From: Zoroaster sp. YZ-2022
Taxonomy: Eukaryota > Echinodermata > Asteroidea > Forcipulatida > Zoroasteridae
Direction of reading: 5' to 3'
Length of the DNA: 64,000 bases
NCBI GenBank assembly: GCA_029582265.1
Contig: CM055817.1
Span: forward strand, 53,852,740 to 53,916,739
Part shown: positions 22,452 to 33,814 of the stretch, in pieces
Numbering within the stretch: the first letter of the stretch is position 1
Layout: each line of letters opens with the position of its first letter
Program-made: the position numbers and the translations under genes
Notes under the pieces: model-generated
What the model saw: only the letters and a program-made list of their open reading frames with translations
Database searches by the model: none
Told to the model about the DNA's origin: nothing

Positions 22452-22777
22452 TAGAACCACAATCTCATTTGGCGATAGTTGAGAGTTAACCACGGTGTTA
22501 TCGCTAATCGAACCGATAACGATTTTCCACCATGCAAAGCCTAAAATCTTCCAAGTGGTGACGTGAGACAGTTCTTTGCTAGAAGGGATACCGGGTATAC
22601 AACAAAAATTAAGATATCTTATAATTATTTCAGTAAATATTTCATTGTCACATCTTTGTCTTTCTTCGGACTTATTTCATGTCCAATTTTACGATTTCAT
22701 GATCTTTATGAATCTTAAGAGGTAGTTTGTAGTTGCACTGAGCGAGATAGTATATGGTCCGTGTAATATCTCGATAG

Positions 22778-22928
22778 AGTCTGCTGAAGATGATCAGAGT
22801 ATACTGATCGAAACGTCGAGCAGTCAACACCACTGGTTCTTCTCGGAACCACACACTACTAAAACCCATTATAGCCAAACAAACCACAAACAATCATCAG
22901 ACATATCACATGGTGTTACAACAAACTT
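22778..22928 (+). repeat. Dispersed repeat F, copy
   Basis: GAAGATGATCAGAGTATACT, GATCGAAACGTCGAGCAG and GGTTCTTCTCGGAACC, then CACATGGTGTTAC. A small separate piece (CACCATGCAAAGCC) lies near 22530. Confidence 0.7.
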
Positions 22929-23785
22929 TCCCCTCCCCTCTCCTCCTATGATCTCACCCCCTCCTATGATCTCACACCCCCACCTCCCAGTCTAGTCCGG
23001 TCTCCTCTCAGTCTCTTTAAGTCTACTTTCTCCTTCTTCAAAGCGAGTGTGGGAAACCGAACATTTGGTTTGGACATTATCGACCGAGCCTCCATCTCCC
23101 GGACCGTGAGTTGATTGAATGCCGTGAATTCTCCGCCACGGCGATCAATACGAAGACAAACAACAGTCCTGCGCGCTGGGACCAGTCCCCGCATTCAAAT
23201 CGTCAGCTGGTATGCTTTATATTTTTGGTAAAAAGACGCCCTGCAAAAAACGCTAGCTCGCGTTTTTTTCTTTTTCTTCTTCTTCTTCTTCTTCTTTTTT
23301 CTTTTCGGTGTGTACGCTACATTCTGCAGTGTACCATTTCTTCCTACATAATTGAATCGGCCCTCTTCCTTTATTTAACAGGCGAAAGGTGACAAACTGA
23401 AAAATATTTGATTGTCAGGGGGAGGGGGAGGGGGTAATTCAAAATTTCAAATTTCAAATACTTAACGCCACTGAACCATGTCACCCTGTCCTAGCCAAAA
23501 ACCACCCGAGCAAAAGTGTAGGTTTTGAGCATTCGGACTTGAGCAATATATAAAAAAAAAAGTAAATTTATAGAATATTTCTGTAAACCTTTCGACAATT
23601 TGGAGAATTTCTTTATATCTTTTGATTTTTTTTTTGGATTTTTATTGATTTTTTTTTATGGGGGGATTTGGGAACTTAAGAGGTTTTTAGAATTGTTTCT
23701 AACTTTTGCCGTCTGGCGCCGTTTTGAAAAAAATAATATTTTGTTCATAATTATTAAAGTTAACTTTAGATTATAGGTAAAAGAG
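22929..23785. other. Non-repetitive DNA with a CTT tract
   Basis: Pyrimidine-rich 22930-23010, GC-richer 23090-23210, (CTT)n at about 23272-23297. Short frames open on both strands; no gene supported. Confidence 0.35.
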
Positions 23786-23935
23786 GATAAGTAAGACTAA
23801 TTGCGGTGACACCATGTGAAATTCTCTATTGAGTAGTAATTAGTTCTGAAAAGAACTGGAGGTTACAACTCGACGTTTCGATCAGTATGCTCTGATCGTC
23901 TTCAGGAGATTATAATTTGATATTTTTTTAATAAT
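23786..23935 (-). repeat. Dispersed repeat F, good copy
   Basis: Reverse strand order: CTCCTGAAGACGATCAGAGC, ATACTGATCGAAACGTCGAG, TTGTAACCTCCAGTTC, CAGAACTAATTACTACTCAA and TTCACATGGTGTCACCGC. This is one of the cleanest copies. Confidence 0.8.
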
Positions 23936-24329
23936 AGGAACAATTTCTGTTTTCTGTAATATATAAAGCATTTTAAACTAATACCCTTTTTTTCAGGAGG
24001 ACTGATACTTACACCAACTTATCACTAAGTATTTTTTTGATTGCCCGTTACACGAAATTGAAAATAATATTTTAGTGAAAACCCCCAGTCGAACCAACTC
24101 TGTTAAATTGGATGACGAATGTGCATTACTAAAAAGAACGACGTATATGCTAAATTGAATATAATGCCACGTGAATGCGCATGCCTGAAAATGAAATTGA
24201 ATGCTTGATTTCTTAATTCGAAACACAGTAACAACTGCAGAGGCAAGATCGCTTTAATGTGAATGCATGAAAGTGAAATTGGCTGCTTGTTTGGCGAAAT
24301 TGACCGGGAAAACCTATAATTTCTTAACT

Positions 24330-24530
24330 AGATTATGGTTGATTGATTGATTGAATTTATTCGGATAAAAAGATGATAAAAGTACAAGACACATTACAAA
24401 AATACAAGAAAAACATACCATATTTATCCAAGGATAACCCAAAAAGCCAATAACATATATAGGCTTATTTCCATTGGGGTCCTTACATCGAAACATCAAA
24501 AAATACAAATACAAATTACAAATTTGAAAG
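24330..24530 (-). mobile_element. Probable LINE 3' end with (TCAA)n tail
   Basis: Reverse strand: TGTAATGTGTCTTGTACTTT, TATCATCTTTTTATCCGAAT, AAATTCAATCAATCAATCAA. A short open frame runs into CLVLLSSFYPNKFNQSIN, with a hydrophobic stretch before a simple tail. This resembles 3' ends of CR1/L2-type LINEs in invertebrates; only the terminus is present. Confidence 0.5.
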
Positions 24531-24589
24531 ACAAAGACAGTTCAAGATTATCTGGTAATTACCATGCCACTATGCATGGAAAAACAGAA

Positions 24590-24660
24590 ATGAAACTTAC
24601 TTAGTGTAATTTGATAAGGGTATCAAACGTGAAATATTTCTGTCTCAGGTGTTAGAATGG
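24590..24660 (-). mobile_element. Module X, outer tail only
   Basis: Reverse strand CTGAGACAGAAATATTTCAC, GTTTGATACCC and ACTAAGTAAGTTTC match the distal tail at 54060-54115 and 10385-10440. Confidence 0.55.
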
Positions 24661-24890
24661 CCTATTGTATTCGTGAGCTCACTTCTTGCACGCATGCCCG
24701 GGTGGGGGAAAATCCCCTAATCCCAAACACCATTTTCTCTTCTCCTTTTTGTCTTCTTTTTTTTACCAAAACAAAATTTTAAAAATAAAATCGGTAGGCC
24801 TATGGGTGTTGAACCTCCTGAACTCCACCCCCTCCCCGTGGCTAACGGGAAGATTGATACCATAATCAGCAGCAGCTAAACACCAAGAAT

Positions 24891-25278
24891 ATCAAGGCCA
24901 AATTACTCATGAAATCCACGCAACCGTAAGAGCTAAATTTCACGATTTTAACAGTTCTTATACAATCAGATCCGACTGTCCTATGAGTCAATGTACAGTT
25001 ATACACACTCTCCTGAAGACGATCAGAGCATACTGATTGAAACGTCGAGTTGTAACCTCCAGTTCTTTTCAGAACTATGGTGTCACCAAAACAGTCTTTA
25101 CTTAGCTAAACACCAACTTTACGAAACTCAACCTTTTGGTAAGTTTTGAATAACCGTTCCAGCAACTCATCTGTGTAACTGTATAGTGACTCATAGGACA
25201 GTCAGATATGGTTGTATATAAACTGTAAAAATTTAGTTCTTACGGATGCGTGGATTTCATGAGTAATTTGGCCTTGAT
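24891..25278. repeat. 110-bp inverted repeat with repeat F in the loop
   Basis: Left arm 24891-25006 (ATCAAGGCCAAATTACTCAT, GACTGTCCTATGAGTCA) is mirrored by right arm 25171-25278 (TGACTCATAGGACAGTC, ATGAGTAATTTGGCCTTGAT). A spacer of about 165 bp contains a copy of repeat F at 25008-25107. A 13-bp AGCTAAACACCAA word also occurs at both 24875 and 25105. Confidence 0.85.
25008..25107 (+). repeat. Dispersed repeat F, copy in inverted-repeat loop
   Basis: CTCCTGAAGACGATCAGAGC, CATACTGATTGAAACGTCGA, GTTGTAACCTCCAGTTC, ending GTGTCACCAAAACAGTC. The ACTAATTACTACTCAATTGA segment is absent. Confidence 0.75.
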
Positions 25279-25284
25279 TTTCTT

Positions 25285-26267
25285 CTAATTAGATGCCTGC
25301 CTACCCCAATGATGTCATACAGTTCGTCTTAATTACAAATAAACTTGCACATTGCAACCACGGGTCTGGTGCCTCGCTGTCTCTCTGAGAAGTTGTTAGA
25401 GATTTCAGTGAATTCAAGCGATGTGTTCCCGCCTCGTCCGCACCCTGCCCACCTTCTATAAAGTCACAATATGACCACTTAAGATGAAGAGGAGTTATTT
25501 TAAGAGAAAAAAAAAACAGGACCTCACGTTCTTGGGAAATAAAGCCCAAAATCGTCGACGGGTTCTCGAGTTTGCCTTGCCCGCTCCTCCGACCTGCGAT
25601 TCAGCTCTCCTCAATTTCCGACTCACGGCCGGCGGAACTCACGCTTGGCGTGATTTTCTGCAAAGCCTCGCCGTGTAACCTTGGCGTAGAGCCCGCCTAC
25701 CACGCCGCGCGAACGGAAACGGGATTCAGCCGGCCACGTGGTCTTTTCACTGGTGTGATTTGCGAACGTGTACCCGAAGGTCACTTGGAAATAAATGCAG
25801 CGATGATGAAAAAATATATTTAAAAAAACAAGAAACGAAAGAAATCTTGTCATAAAAGGGGGTTTTGATCTTGCAACATGCATGGCAAACATGATGCGTT
25901 TTACAGAGGAAGAAAAATTGATATGTGCCCTGCACAACTACAGTCATGTAGGCTTAGAATATTGTTTCCAAGGTTCATTTATTTCCACAGTAAAACAAAT
26001 AAATACAGGAGAGTATATTCAAGATACATATGGAGGAGTATTACCCATTAAGAAGCAAAGCTTGTAAGCATGTGTCCCTATAGTGCATGCATGTTTCTTG
26101 AGCTGTTATCATTACAAGAGGATCAGGTCAAGGCATCTCCAAAATAAATTATGCTTGTCTGCCGCATCCAGGGGTAAATATGACCCATCCCCAACAATTT
26201 TACAAGGGGTAGGCCATCGGCCCAATATTTGTCCCTTTTGTCATATTATAATGTTGCCATGTTTTTG
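25285..26267. other. Non-repetitive DNA, GC-richer centre
   Basis: 25540-25800 is GC- and CpG-richer than its surroundings, with overlapping frames on both strands (up to 104 codons). No domain, no clear promoter or splice context. Confidence 0.35.
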
Positions 26268-26344
26268 CATCAACATTCTGAAAGCTATCGCACCGTGCAT
26301 GAGCTGTTGAGGGCACATGTTGTCAGACCACTGTGGGCGAAAGG

Positions 26345-26585
26345 GTAGCCTGAAGCTCTGACGTCACGCTTTGAGCTAGCGGCGCGTGAATTACGCCAGA
26401 TCATGGCCGTGCTGCCGCCATGTTTTCCCCGATGTTCAACTTTGACCTTGGTTGGTAGCTAGCGCGCGAGCCGCCTCGAAGCGTGACGTCAGATCTTCAA
26501 GACAAAGTATCCGATGAAACCCATTGGATGGCACGCCTGGAGCCTGTCTATATCCTTGATAGGATATAGACAGGGGACCAGTCTA
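26345..26585. mobile_element. hAT-like MITE with 8-bp duplication GCGAAAGG
   Basis: GCGAAAGG lies at 26337-26344 and 26586-26593, and only once in the uninterrupted copy (as GTGAAAGG near 41491). The interior has mirrored CTCTGACGTCACGCTTT and GAAGCGTGACGTCAGATCTT, plus a perfect 14-bp hairpin (CCTGTCTATATCCT, loop TGAT). Short TAG-type ends plus 8-bp duplication suggest hAT. Confidence 0.8.
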
Positions 26586-26760
26586 GCGAAAGGACAGCGA
26601 TAGTGCGTCGCGTTTGGCGTATTTTGCAGTTGATGTGCGTACGCACGGAATATCTCCAGCGATCATTGGCTGGTAGAAGTATACGCGTGTGTAGTACCAT
26701 AACATACGCACATAAAGTGTACGCACAACGCTCACACGACGCAAAAGTGGCTATCATCAA

Positions 26761-27150
26761 GGGCGCGTTTTGGCGAACGCAAACAGAAACTTGTTTCTGA
26801 CGTCACATTCTTGACCAGAAACAAAATTGACCAGAAAATTGTTTTCAGTTTGTGACGTGTTCAATCATTAACGTTTCTCAAAATATACGGTGTAATTACA
26901 AATTTTGTCAAAATCGAATTTACTCGTGAGTTCTAGAAATAAACTTGGAATATCTGCTTGTATACGAGCCATCATTCCATCATGTTTTAACAAATAATTA
27001 ACAAAACATCCGTTACTTTTTACAATCCGCCATCTTGAAACCAAGCGTAACCGATCACAAACTTCGGTTCACGTTTGGTCAGAACAATTACGTCATCACA
27101 GCACAACCAAACTCAAACAAGTTTCTGGTCAGGGTCGCGCAAACGCGCCC
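26761..27150. mobile_element. MITE with GGGCGCGTTT ends and CAA duplication
   Basis: GGGCGCGTTTTGGCGA faces TCGCGCAAACGCGCCC. CAA flanks it at 26758-26760 and 27151-27153, and occurs once at the matching site near 41663. Inner mirrored words AGAAACTTGTTTCTG and AACAAGTTTCTGGTC extend the inversion. 390 bp; a 3-bp duplication occurs in PIF/Harbinger and CACTA groups, undecided here. Confidence 0.87.
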
Positions 27151-27200
27151 CAAGATTCTGGGTGCAAATTCACCGCTAGAGGGCTACGATGTGCCATATA

Positions 27201-27984
27201 AAATTCTTCTATGATATCATGTTTGAAAATATGATTCAGCATCTAAAGCCATGAAGCTTCAGGGAGTCTTAGGCGGGCCCCGGTCATCCACGTCGTTGTG
27301 GTTTCATGTTTGGTCCTCTGAAGATGTCATATCCCCCAGTGTCCACGTTTGATCAAGGCTATGGTTGCGGCCATCTTGTGTTTTCCTCAATACAAATCCA
27401 ATGTGACAAAAGATAAAAACAAAAATAAAGTCTTATATCTGTCTGGATTTCTTAAACCATCGGAAAGCGCCCAAGACAGCCAAGTGAACGCAATATTAAA
27501 GGCCATGTTCCATTCTTAGCGCCTTAAAGCGCCCAAAATAGGCACGTCGGCTTATTTTCCACAGCGGACATGGCACTATCGACTTTTCTCATACTCTATA
27601 TAATGATATTGATCCGCGCACCTTCTTCAAAATTACAACCTAATAACAAGCCACGGTCATTTCCCCAAAATATATTGCCTTTCGTTTGAAAGTCCCCAAA
27701 CAGTTCGATTTTAGCATTCTCTGCCTGTTTTTCTTTGGAGTTAGTTGATGAATTTACTGCCTAATTCGAAATATATTGCCACTTATAACCTTCGATCGCA
27801 CCCGATAAAGCAGTATGGTAAAGTGGCTTGGTCGTTGCTTTATCTGGTGTGATAATTTTTTCTACATGACTTCCTCGTTTAAAAAAGATAAACAAATACG
27901 GGTTAAACCTCATACAATTTCAGTATAGTGAATGTTTTATTTAATTGTTGCGAAATTATATCGTTGATGGCGCTATATGTTTTT
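27201..27984. other. Non-repetitive DNA, no supported gene
   Basis: Contains unique sequence only. No open frame above noise. Confidence 0.35.
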
Positions 27985-28085
27985 CTCTCCCTTTGATTAT
28001 TTCATTGTAATTTTTGTAGTACTGAAAAATAATTGTTTTTGATTCTCAGCCCCCCTAAAAAATGTTCTGGATCCGCCCATGATAG
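27985..28085. mobile_element. Half copy of the GGATCCGCC MITE
   Basis: CTCTCCCTTTGATTATTTCA, TTGTAGTACTGAAAAATAAT and TTCTGGATCCGCCCATGAT match 44677-44778. The left, GGCGGATCC-bearing end is absent. Confidence 0.75.
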
Positions 28086-28093
28086 TAGTAAGT

Positions 28094-28180
28094 GATAAAT
28101 AGAGTAGGTATGGGGTAACACCATATAATAATCTCTCTTGTATTGTGAGGTTCTGAGAAGAACCTGTGGGTATTAACTCG
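28094..28180 (-). repeat. Dispersed repeat F, diverged copy
   Basis: GGTAACACCATATAATAATC, GAGGTTCTGAGAAGAACCTG and TTAACTCGAGTAAG. Confidence 0.6.
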
Positions 28181-28700
28181 AGTAAGATTTTAGATAATAG
28201 TTCTTTCGTTTGTTTTCGGTTTATTATCAATACTGTACACTCCCTTTAAAGTCAAAGTCAAAGCAATTTTAATTTCACCGTCTGCATAGTACAACTGTGA
28301 GTGAATGACATTTTTCTATTCAGTTGTTGCGCTGACAGATACGTTAATCCAGTCGTTAACAATTTACAACGAGCATCATGAATGTCCGCATATAAAGACT
28401 GTTCGTTATAGCGCTCGATAGTTTCAATCACATTGCAAAAGAATGGGAGACAAGCGTCAAGTTCGTTAAAAACCAAATGCATCAGTCCCGAGTGTTCGTT
28501 ATAACGGCGTTGTATATGTAGGCCTATTGCGTATAGTGTACGGCTAAGCAACGCACTGCTGTAGGGATGTAGCGATGTATATTATTCTAAAAAATAACTT
28601 GATGTGAACTGTGAGTGCAAAAAGTAAAAATCATTCTGAAAAAGCATTCTGCCTGAAGTACTCTCATTTCAGAAAAACACTAAAACTATATACATTTTCC
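28181..28700. other. Non-repetitive DNA before array 1
   Basis: A 97-codon reverse frame (28258-28551) has no domain or splice support. Confidence 0.3.
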
Positions 28701-31700
28701 AAAAATTGGTAATGTTGGCTAAACTGCTTCTATATGAGTATGCTTCCTCTCTTTGAATCAAGATATACATTGAAGGGAAGGTACAACATTGGTCATGTTG
28801 GCCAAACTGCTTCTATGAGTATGCTTACTCTCTTTGAATCAAGATATACATTGAAGGGAAGGTACAACATTGGTAATGTTGGCTAAACTGCTTCTATGAG
28901 TATGCTTGCTCTCTTTGAATCAAGATATACATTGAAGGGAAGGTACAACATTGGTCATGTTGGCCAAACTGCTTCTATGAGTATGCTTGCTCTCTTTGAA
29001 TCAAGATATACATTGAAGGGAAGGTACAACACTGGTAATGTTGGCAAAACTGCTTCTATGAGTATGCTTACTCTCTTTGAATCAAGATATACATTGAAGG
29101 GAAGGTACAACACTGGTAATGTTGGCAAAACTGCTTCTATGAGTATGCTTACTCTCTTTGAATCAAGATATACATTGAAGGGAAGGTACAAAATTGGTGA
29201 TGTTGGCAAAACTGTTTCTATGAGTATGCTCACTCTCTTTGAATCAAGATATACATTGAAGGGAAGGTACAACATTGGTGATGTTAGCAAAACTGCTTCT
29301 ATGAGTATGCTTACTCTCTTTGAATCAAGATATACATTGAAGGGAAGGTACAACATTGGTAATGTTGGCTAAACTGCTTCTATGAGTATGCTTGCTCTCT
29401 TTGAATCAAGATATACATTGAAGGGAAGGTACAACATTGGTAATGTTGGCTAAACTGCTTCTATGAGTATGCTTACTCTCTTTGAATCAAGATATACATT
29501 GAAGGGAAGGTACAACACTGGTAATGTTGGCAAAACTGCTTCTATGAGTATGCTTACTCTCTTTGAATCAAGATATACATTGAAGGGAAGGTACAACATT
29601 GGTGATGTTGGCAAAACTGTTTCTATGAGTATGCTCACTCTCTTTGAATCAAGATATAGGCCTACATTGAAGGCAAGGTACAACATTGGCAATGTTGGCA
29701 AAACTGCTTCTATGAAAATGCTTACTCTCTTTGAATCAAGATATACATTGAAGGGAAGGTACAACATTGGTAATGTTGGCCAAACTGCTTCTATGAGTAT
29801 GCTTACTCTCTTTGAATCAAGATATACATTGAAGGGAAGGTACAACATTGGTAATGTTGGCCAAACTGCTTCTATGAGTATGCTTGCTCTCTTTGAATCA
29901 AGATATACATTGAAGGGAAGGTACAACACTGGTAATGTTGGCAAAACTGCTTCTATGAGTATGCTTACTCTCTTTGAATCAAGATATACATTGAAGGGAA
30001 GGTACAACATTGGTGATGTTGGCAAAACTGTTTCTATGAGTATGCTCACTCTCTTTGAATCAAGATATAGGCCTACATTGAAGGCAAGGTACAACATTGG
30101 CAATGTTGGCAAAACTGCTTCTATGAAAATGCTTACTCTCTTTGAATCAAGATATACATTGAAGGGAAGGTACAACATTGGTAATGTTGGCCAAACTGCT
30201 TCTATGAGTATGCTTACTCTCTTTGAATCAAGATATACATTGAAGGGAAGGTACAACATTGGTAATGTTGGCCAAACTGCTTCTATGAGTATGCTTGCTC
30301 TCTTTGAATCAAGATATACATTGAAGGGAAGGTACAGCATTGGTGATGTTGGCAAAACTGTTTCTATGAGTATGCTCACTCTCTTTGAATCAAGATATAG
30401 GCCTACATTGAAGGCAAGGTACAACATTGGTAATGTTGGCAAAACTGCTTCTATGAAAATGCTTACTCTCTTTGAATCAAGATATACATTGAAGGGAAGG
30501 TACAACATTGGTAATGGCCAAACTGCTTCTATGAGTATGCTTACTCTCTTTGAATCAAGATATACATTGAAGGGAAGGTACAACATTGGTAATGTTGGCT
30601 AAACTGCTTCTATGAGTATGCTTACTCTCTTTGAATCAAGATATACATTGAAGGGAAGGTACAACATTGGTAATGTTGGCCAAACTGCTTCTATGAGTAT
30701 GCTTACTCTCTTTGAATAAAGATATACATTGAAGGAAGGTACAACATTGGTAATGTTGGCAAAACTGGCTTCTATGAGTATGCTTACTCTCTTTGAATCA
30801 ATATATACATTGAAGGGAAGGTACAACATTGGTAATGTTGGCAAACTGCTTCTATGAAAATGCTTACTCTCTTTGAATCAAGATATACATTGAAGGGAAG
30901 GTACAACATTGGTAATGTTGGCCAAACTGCTTCTATGAGTATGCTTACTCTCTTTGAATCAAGATATACATTGAAGGGAAGGTACAACATTGGTAATGTT
31001 GGCCAAACTGCTTCTATGAGTATGCTTACTCTCTTTGAATCAAGATCTACATTGAAGGGAAGGTACAACATTGGTAATGTTGGCCAAACTGCTTCTATGA
31101 GTATGCTTACTCTCTTTGAATCAAGATATACATTGAAGGGAAGGTACAACATTGGTAATGTTGGCAAAACTGCTTCTATGAGTATGCTTACTCTCTTTGA
31201 ATCAATATATACATTGAAGGGAAGGTACAACATTGGTAATGTTGGCAAAACTGTTTCTATGAGTATGCTCACTCTCTTTGAATCAAGATATAGGCCTACA
31301 TTGAAGGCAAGGTACAACATTGGTAATGTTGGCAAAACTGCTTCTATGAAAATGCTTACTCTCTTTGAATCAAGATATACATTGAAGGGAAGGTACAACA
31401 TTGGTGATGTTGGCAAAACTGTTTCTATGAGTATGCTTACTCTCTTTGAATCAAGATATACATTGAAGGGAAGGTACAACATTGGTAATGTTGGCCAAAC
31501 TGCTTCTATGAGTATGCTTACTCTCTGTGAATCAAGATATACATTGAAGGAAGGTACAGCATTGGTAATGTTGGCAAACTGCTTCTATGAGTATGCTTAC
31601 TCTCTTTGAATCAAGATATACATTGAAGGGAAGGTACAACATTGGTAATGTTGGCCAAACTGCTTCTATGAGTATGCTTACTCTTTGAATCAAGATATAC

Positions 31701-33180
31701 ATTGAAGGGAAGGTACAACATTGGTAATGTTGGCAAAACTGCTTCTATGAGTATGCTTACTCTCTTTGAATCAAGATATACATTGAAGGGAAGGTACAAC
31801 ATTGGTAATGTTGGCAAAACTGTTTCTATGAGTATGCTCACTCTCTTTGAATCAAGATATAGGCCTACATTGAAGGCAAGGTACAACATTGGTAATGTTG
31901 GCAAAACTGCTTCTATGAAAATGCTTACTCTCTTTGAATCAAGATATACATTGAAGGGAAGGTACAACATTGGTGATGTTGGCAAAACTGTTTCTATGAG
32001 TATGCTTACTCTCTTTGAATCAAGATATACATTGAAGGGAAGGTACAACATTGGTGATGTTGGCCAAACTGCTTCTATGAGTATGCTTACTCTCTGTGAA
32101 TCAAGATATACATTGAAGGGAAGGTACAGCATTGGTAATGTTGGCCAAACTGCTTCTATGAGTATGCTTACTCTCTTTGAATCAAGATATACATTGAAGG
32201 GAAGGTACAGCATTGGTAATGTTGGCCAAACTGCTTCTATGAGTATGCTTACTCTCTTTGAATCAAGACATACATTGGAGGGAAGGTACAGCATTGGTAA
32301 TGTTGGCAAAACTGTTTCTATGAGTATGCTCACTCTCTTTGAATCAAGATATACATTGAAGGGAAGGTACAGCATTGGTAATGTTGGCCAAACTGCTTCT
32401 ATGAGTATGCTTACTCTCTTTGAATCAAGATATACATTGAAGGGAAGGTACAGCATTGGTAATGTTGGCCAAACTGCTTCTATGAGTATGCTTACTCTCT
32501 TTGAATCAAGATATACATTGAAGGGAAAGTACAACATTGGTAATGTTGGCAAAACTGCTTCTATGAAAATGCTTACTCTCTTTGAATCAAGATATACATT
32601 GAAGGGAAGGTACAACATTGGTGATGTTGGCAAAACTGTTTCTATGAGTATGCTCACTCTCTTTGATTTAAGATATACATTGCATTGAAGGTACAATATC
32701 GGTTATGTTAGGAATACTCCTTCTATGAGTATGCTTAGTCTCTTTGAATCAAGATATACATTGAAGGGAAGGTACAACATTGGTAATGTTGGCAAAACTG
32801 CTTCTATGAGTATGCTTACTCTCTTTGAATCAAGATATACATTGAAGGGAAGGTACAGCATTGGTCATGTTGGCCAAACTGCTTCTATGAGTATGCTTAC
32901 TCTCTTTGAATCAAGATATACATTGAAGGGAAGGTACAGCATTGGTAATGTTGGCAAAACTGCTTCTATGAGTATGCTTACTCTCTTTGAATCAAGATAT
33001 ACATTGAAGGGAAGGTACAACATTGGTAATGTTGGCAAAACTGTTTCTATGAGTATGCTCACTCTCTTTGAATCAAGATATAGGCCTACATTGAAGGCAA
33101 GGTACAACATTGGTAATGTTGGCAAAACTGCTTCTATGAAAATGCTTACTCTCTTTGAATCAACAAATACATTAAACAAC
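28701..33180 (+). repeat. 81-bp minisatellite array 1, about 55 units
   Basis: The unit contains CTTCTATGAGTATGCTTACT, CTCTTTGAATCAAGATATAC and GGGAAGGTACAACATTGG. Period is 81 bp, 27 codons. Frames of up to 379 codons appear on both strands (forward motif LFESRYTLKGRYNIGN, reverse motif LPFNVYLDSKRVSILIEA). They are broken by GGCTAAACT variants and single-base deletions, so coding is not supported. Variants include an 87-bp unit with an inserted GGCCTA and an AAAATGC variant. They recur in blocks: 29463-29870 repeats at 29874-30285 with a 411-bp step. The array ends at 33180, directly against module X. Confidence 0.97.
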
Positions 33181-33412
33181 TAACCTGTGAAAGTTTCAGC
33201 TCAATGCAAACTCCAAATCATGAGAAAAGTGTAAAAAATAACATTCACAATTTGTACCAAAAAAACATTAGGAGTAAAAAAGTTTTGCAAATGTGCTTAC
33301 ATGTTTGTGGTTTTTTCTGAAATGGGGAAAGCACTTCTGCCAGAATACATTTTTAAGGATAACTTAATTTCACAGCAAGTTAGCTTTCACATAATTAAAT
33401 AATTTTGTAATC
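33181..33412 (+). mobile_element. Module X, right end of array 1
   Basis: TAACCTGTGAAAGTTTCAGC then TCAATGCAAACTCC, TCATGAGAAAAGTGT, later GCACTTCTGCCAGAATACAT and CACAGCAAGTTAGCTTTCA. The latter part recurs at 34433-34536. Confidence 0.8.
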
Positions 33413-33457
33413 AGGTAGTTAACAATGTAGTTATTGATGTTAGGTAAGAATGAAGAT

Positions 33458-33460
<3 letters not shown>

Positions 33461-33509
<49 letters not shown>
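33461..33509. repeat. (TA)n microsatellite
   Basis: About 24 TA units, adjoining the target site of the next SINE. Confidence 0.95.
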
Positions 33510-33510
<1 letters not shown>

Positions 33511-33516
33511 TATTAT

Positions 33517-33814
33517 GGAGTGCCATGGTCGAGCGGTCTAGTGCATTGGACTTGTGTTCTGGTGGCTCGCCAGAGTGTTGGTTCGAATCCCGGCCGCGAC
33601 CGTGGTGTTTGTGTCCTTGAGCAAGGCACTTTGCCGTAATTGCTTCTCTTCACCCAGGAGTATAAATGGGTACCTGGCAATAGCTAGGGAAGTAACCTGC
33701 GATGGACTGGCATCCCATCCAGGGGGAATGGAAATATTCTCAGTCGTTTCGTGCCAACGAAACCGGAGATAAACACCGGCCTGATGAGCCAATATGGCTC
33801 GGGACAGACTTTAC
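33517..33814 (+). mobile_element. SINE subfamily B with an alternative 3' body
   Basis: tRNA-like head GGAGTGCCATGGTCGAGCGG and B box GGTTCGAATCCCGG. After TATAAATGGGTACCTGGCAA it departs from the usual body: GGACTGGCATCCCATCCAGG, CGTTTCGTGCCAACGAAACC, CAATATGGCTCGGGACAGAC. A perfect 16-bp duplication TATATATAGATATTAT lies at 33501-33516 and 33815-33830. No ATT tail. A sister copy is at 63692-64000. Confidence 0.92.

Larger units (their letters stand above)
26268..27200 (+). mobile_element. Host repeat K, copy 1, interrupted twice
   Basis: Starts ATCGCACCGTGCATGAGCTG and ends GGTGCAAATTCACCGCTAGA. The same sequence without the two insertions is at 41450-41705, so the interruptions at 26345-26585 and 26761-27150 are later events. 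Core words: GATGTGCGTACGCACGGAAT and ACGCACAACGCTCACACGAC. Confidence 0.8.

Noticed and set aside
23866..23925. Hammerhead ribozyme in repeat F
   Set aside because: CTGATCGAAACGTC superficially resembles the hammerhead core, but the CTGATGA segment and stem II are missing.
28896..32696. Long frames on both strands of array 1 (up to 379 codons) as a repetitive protein
   Set aside because: They follow from an 81-bp period with no stop in one frame per strand. Units carry TAA variants and frame-breaking deletions, and equally long frames exist on the opposite strand.
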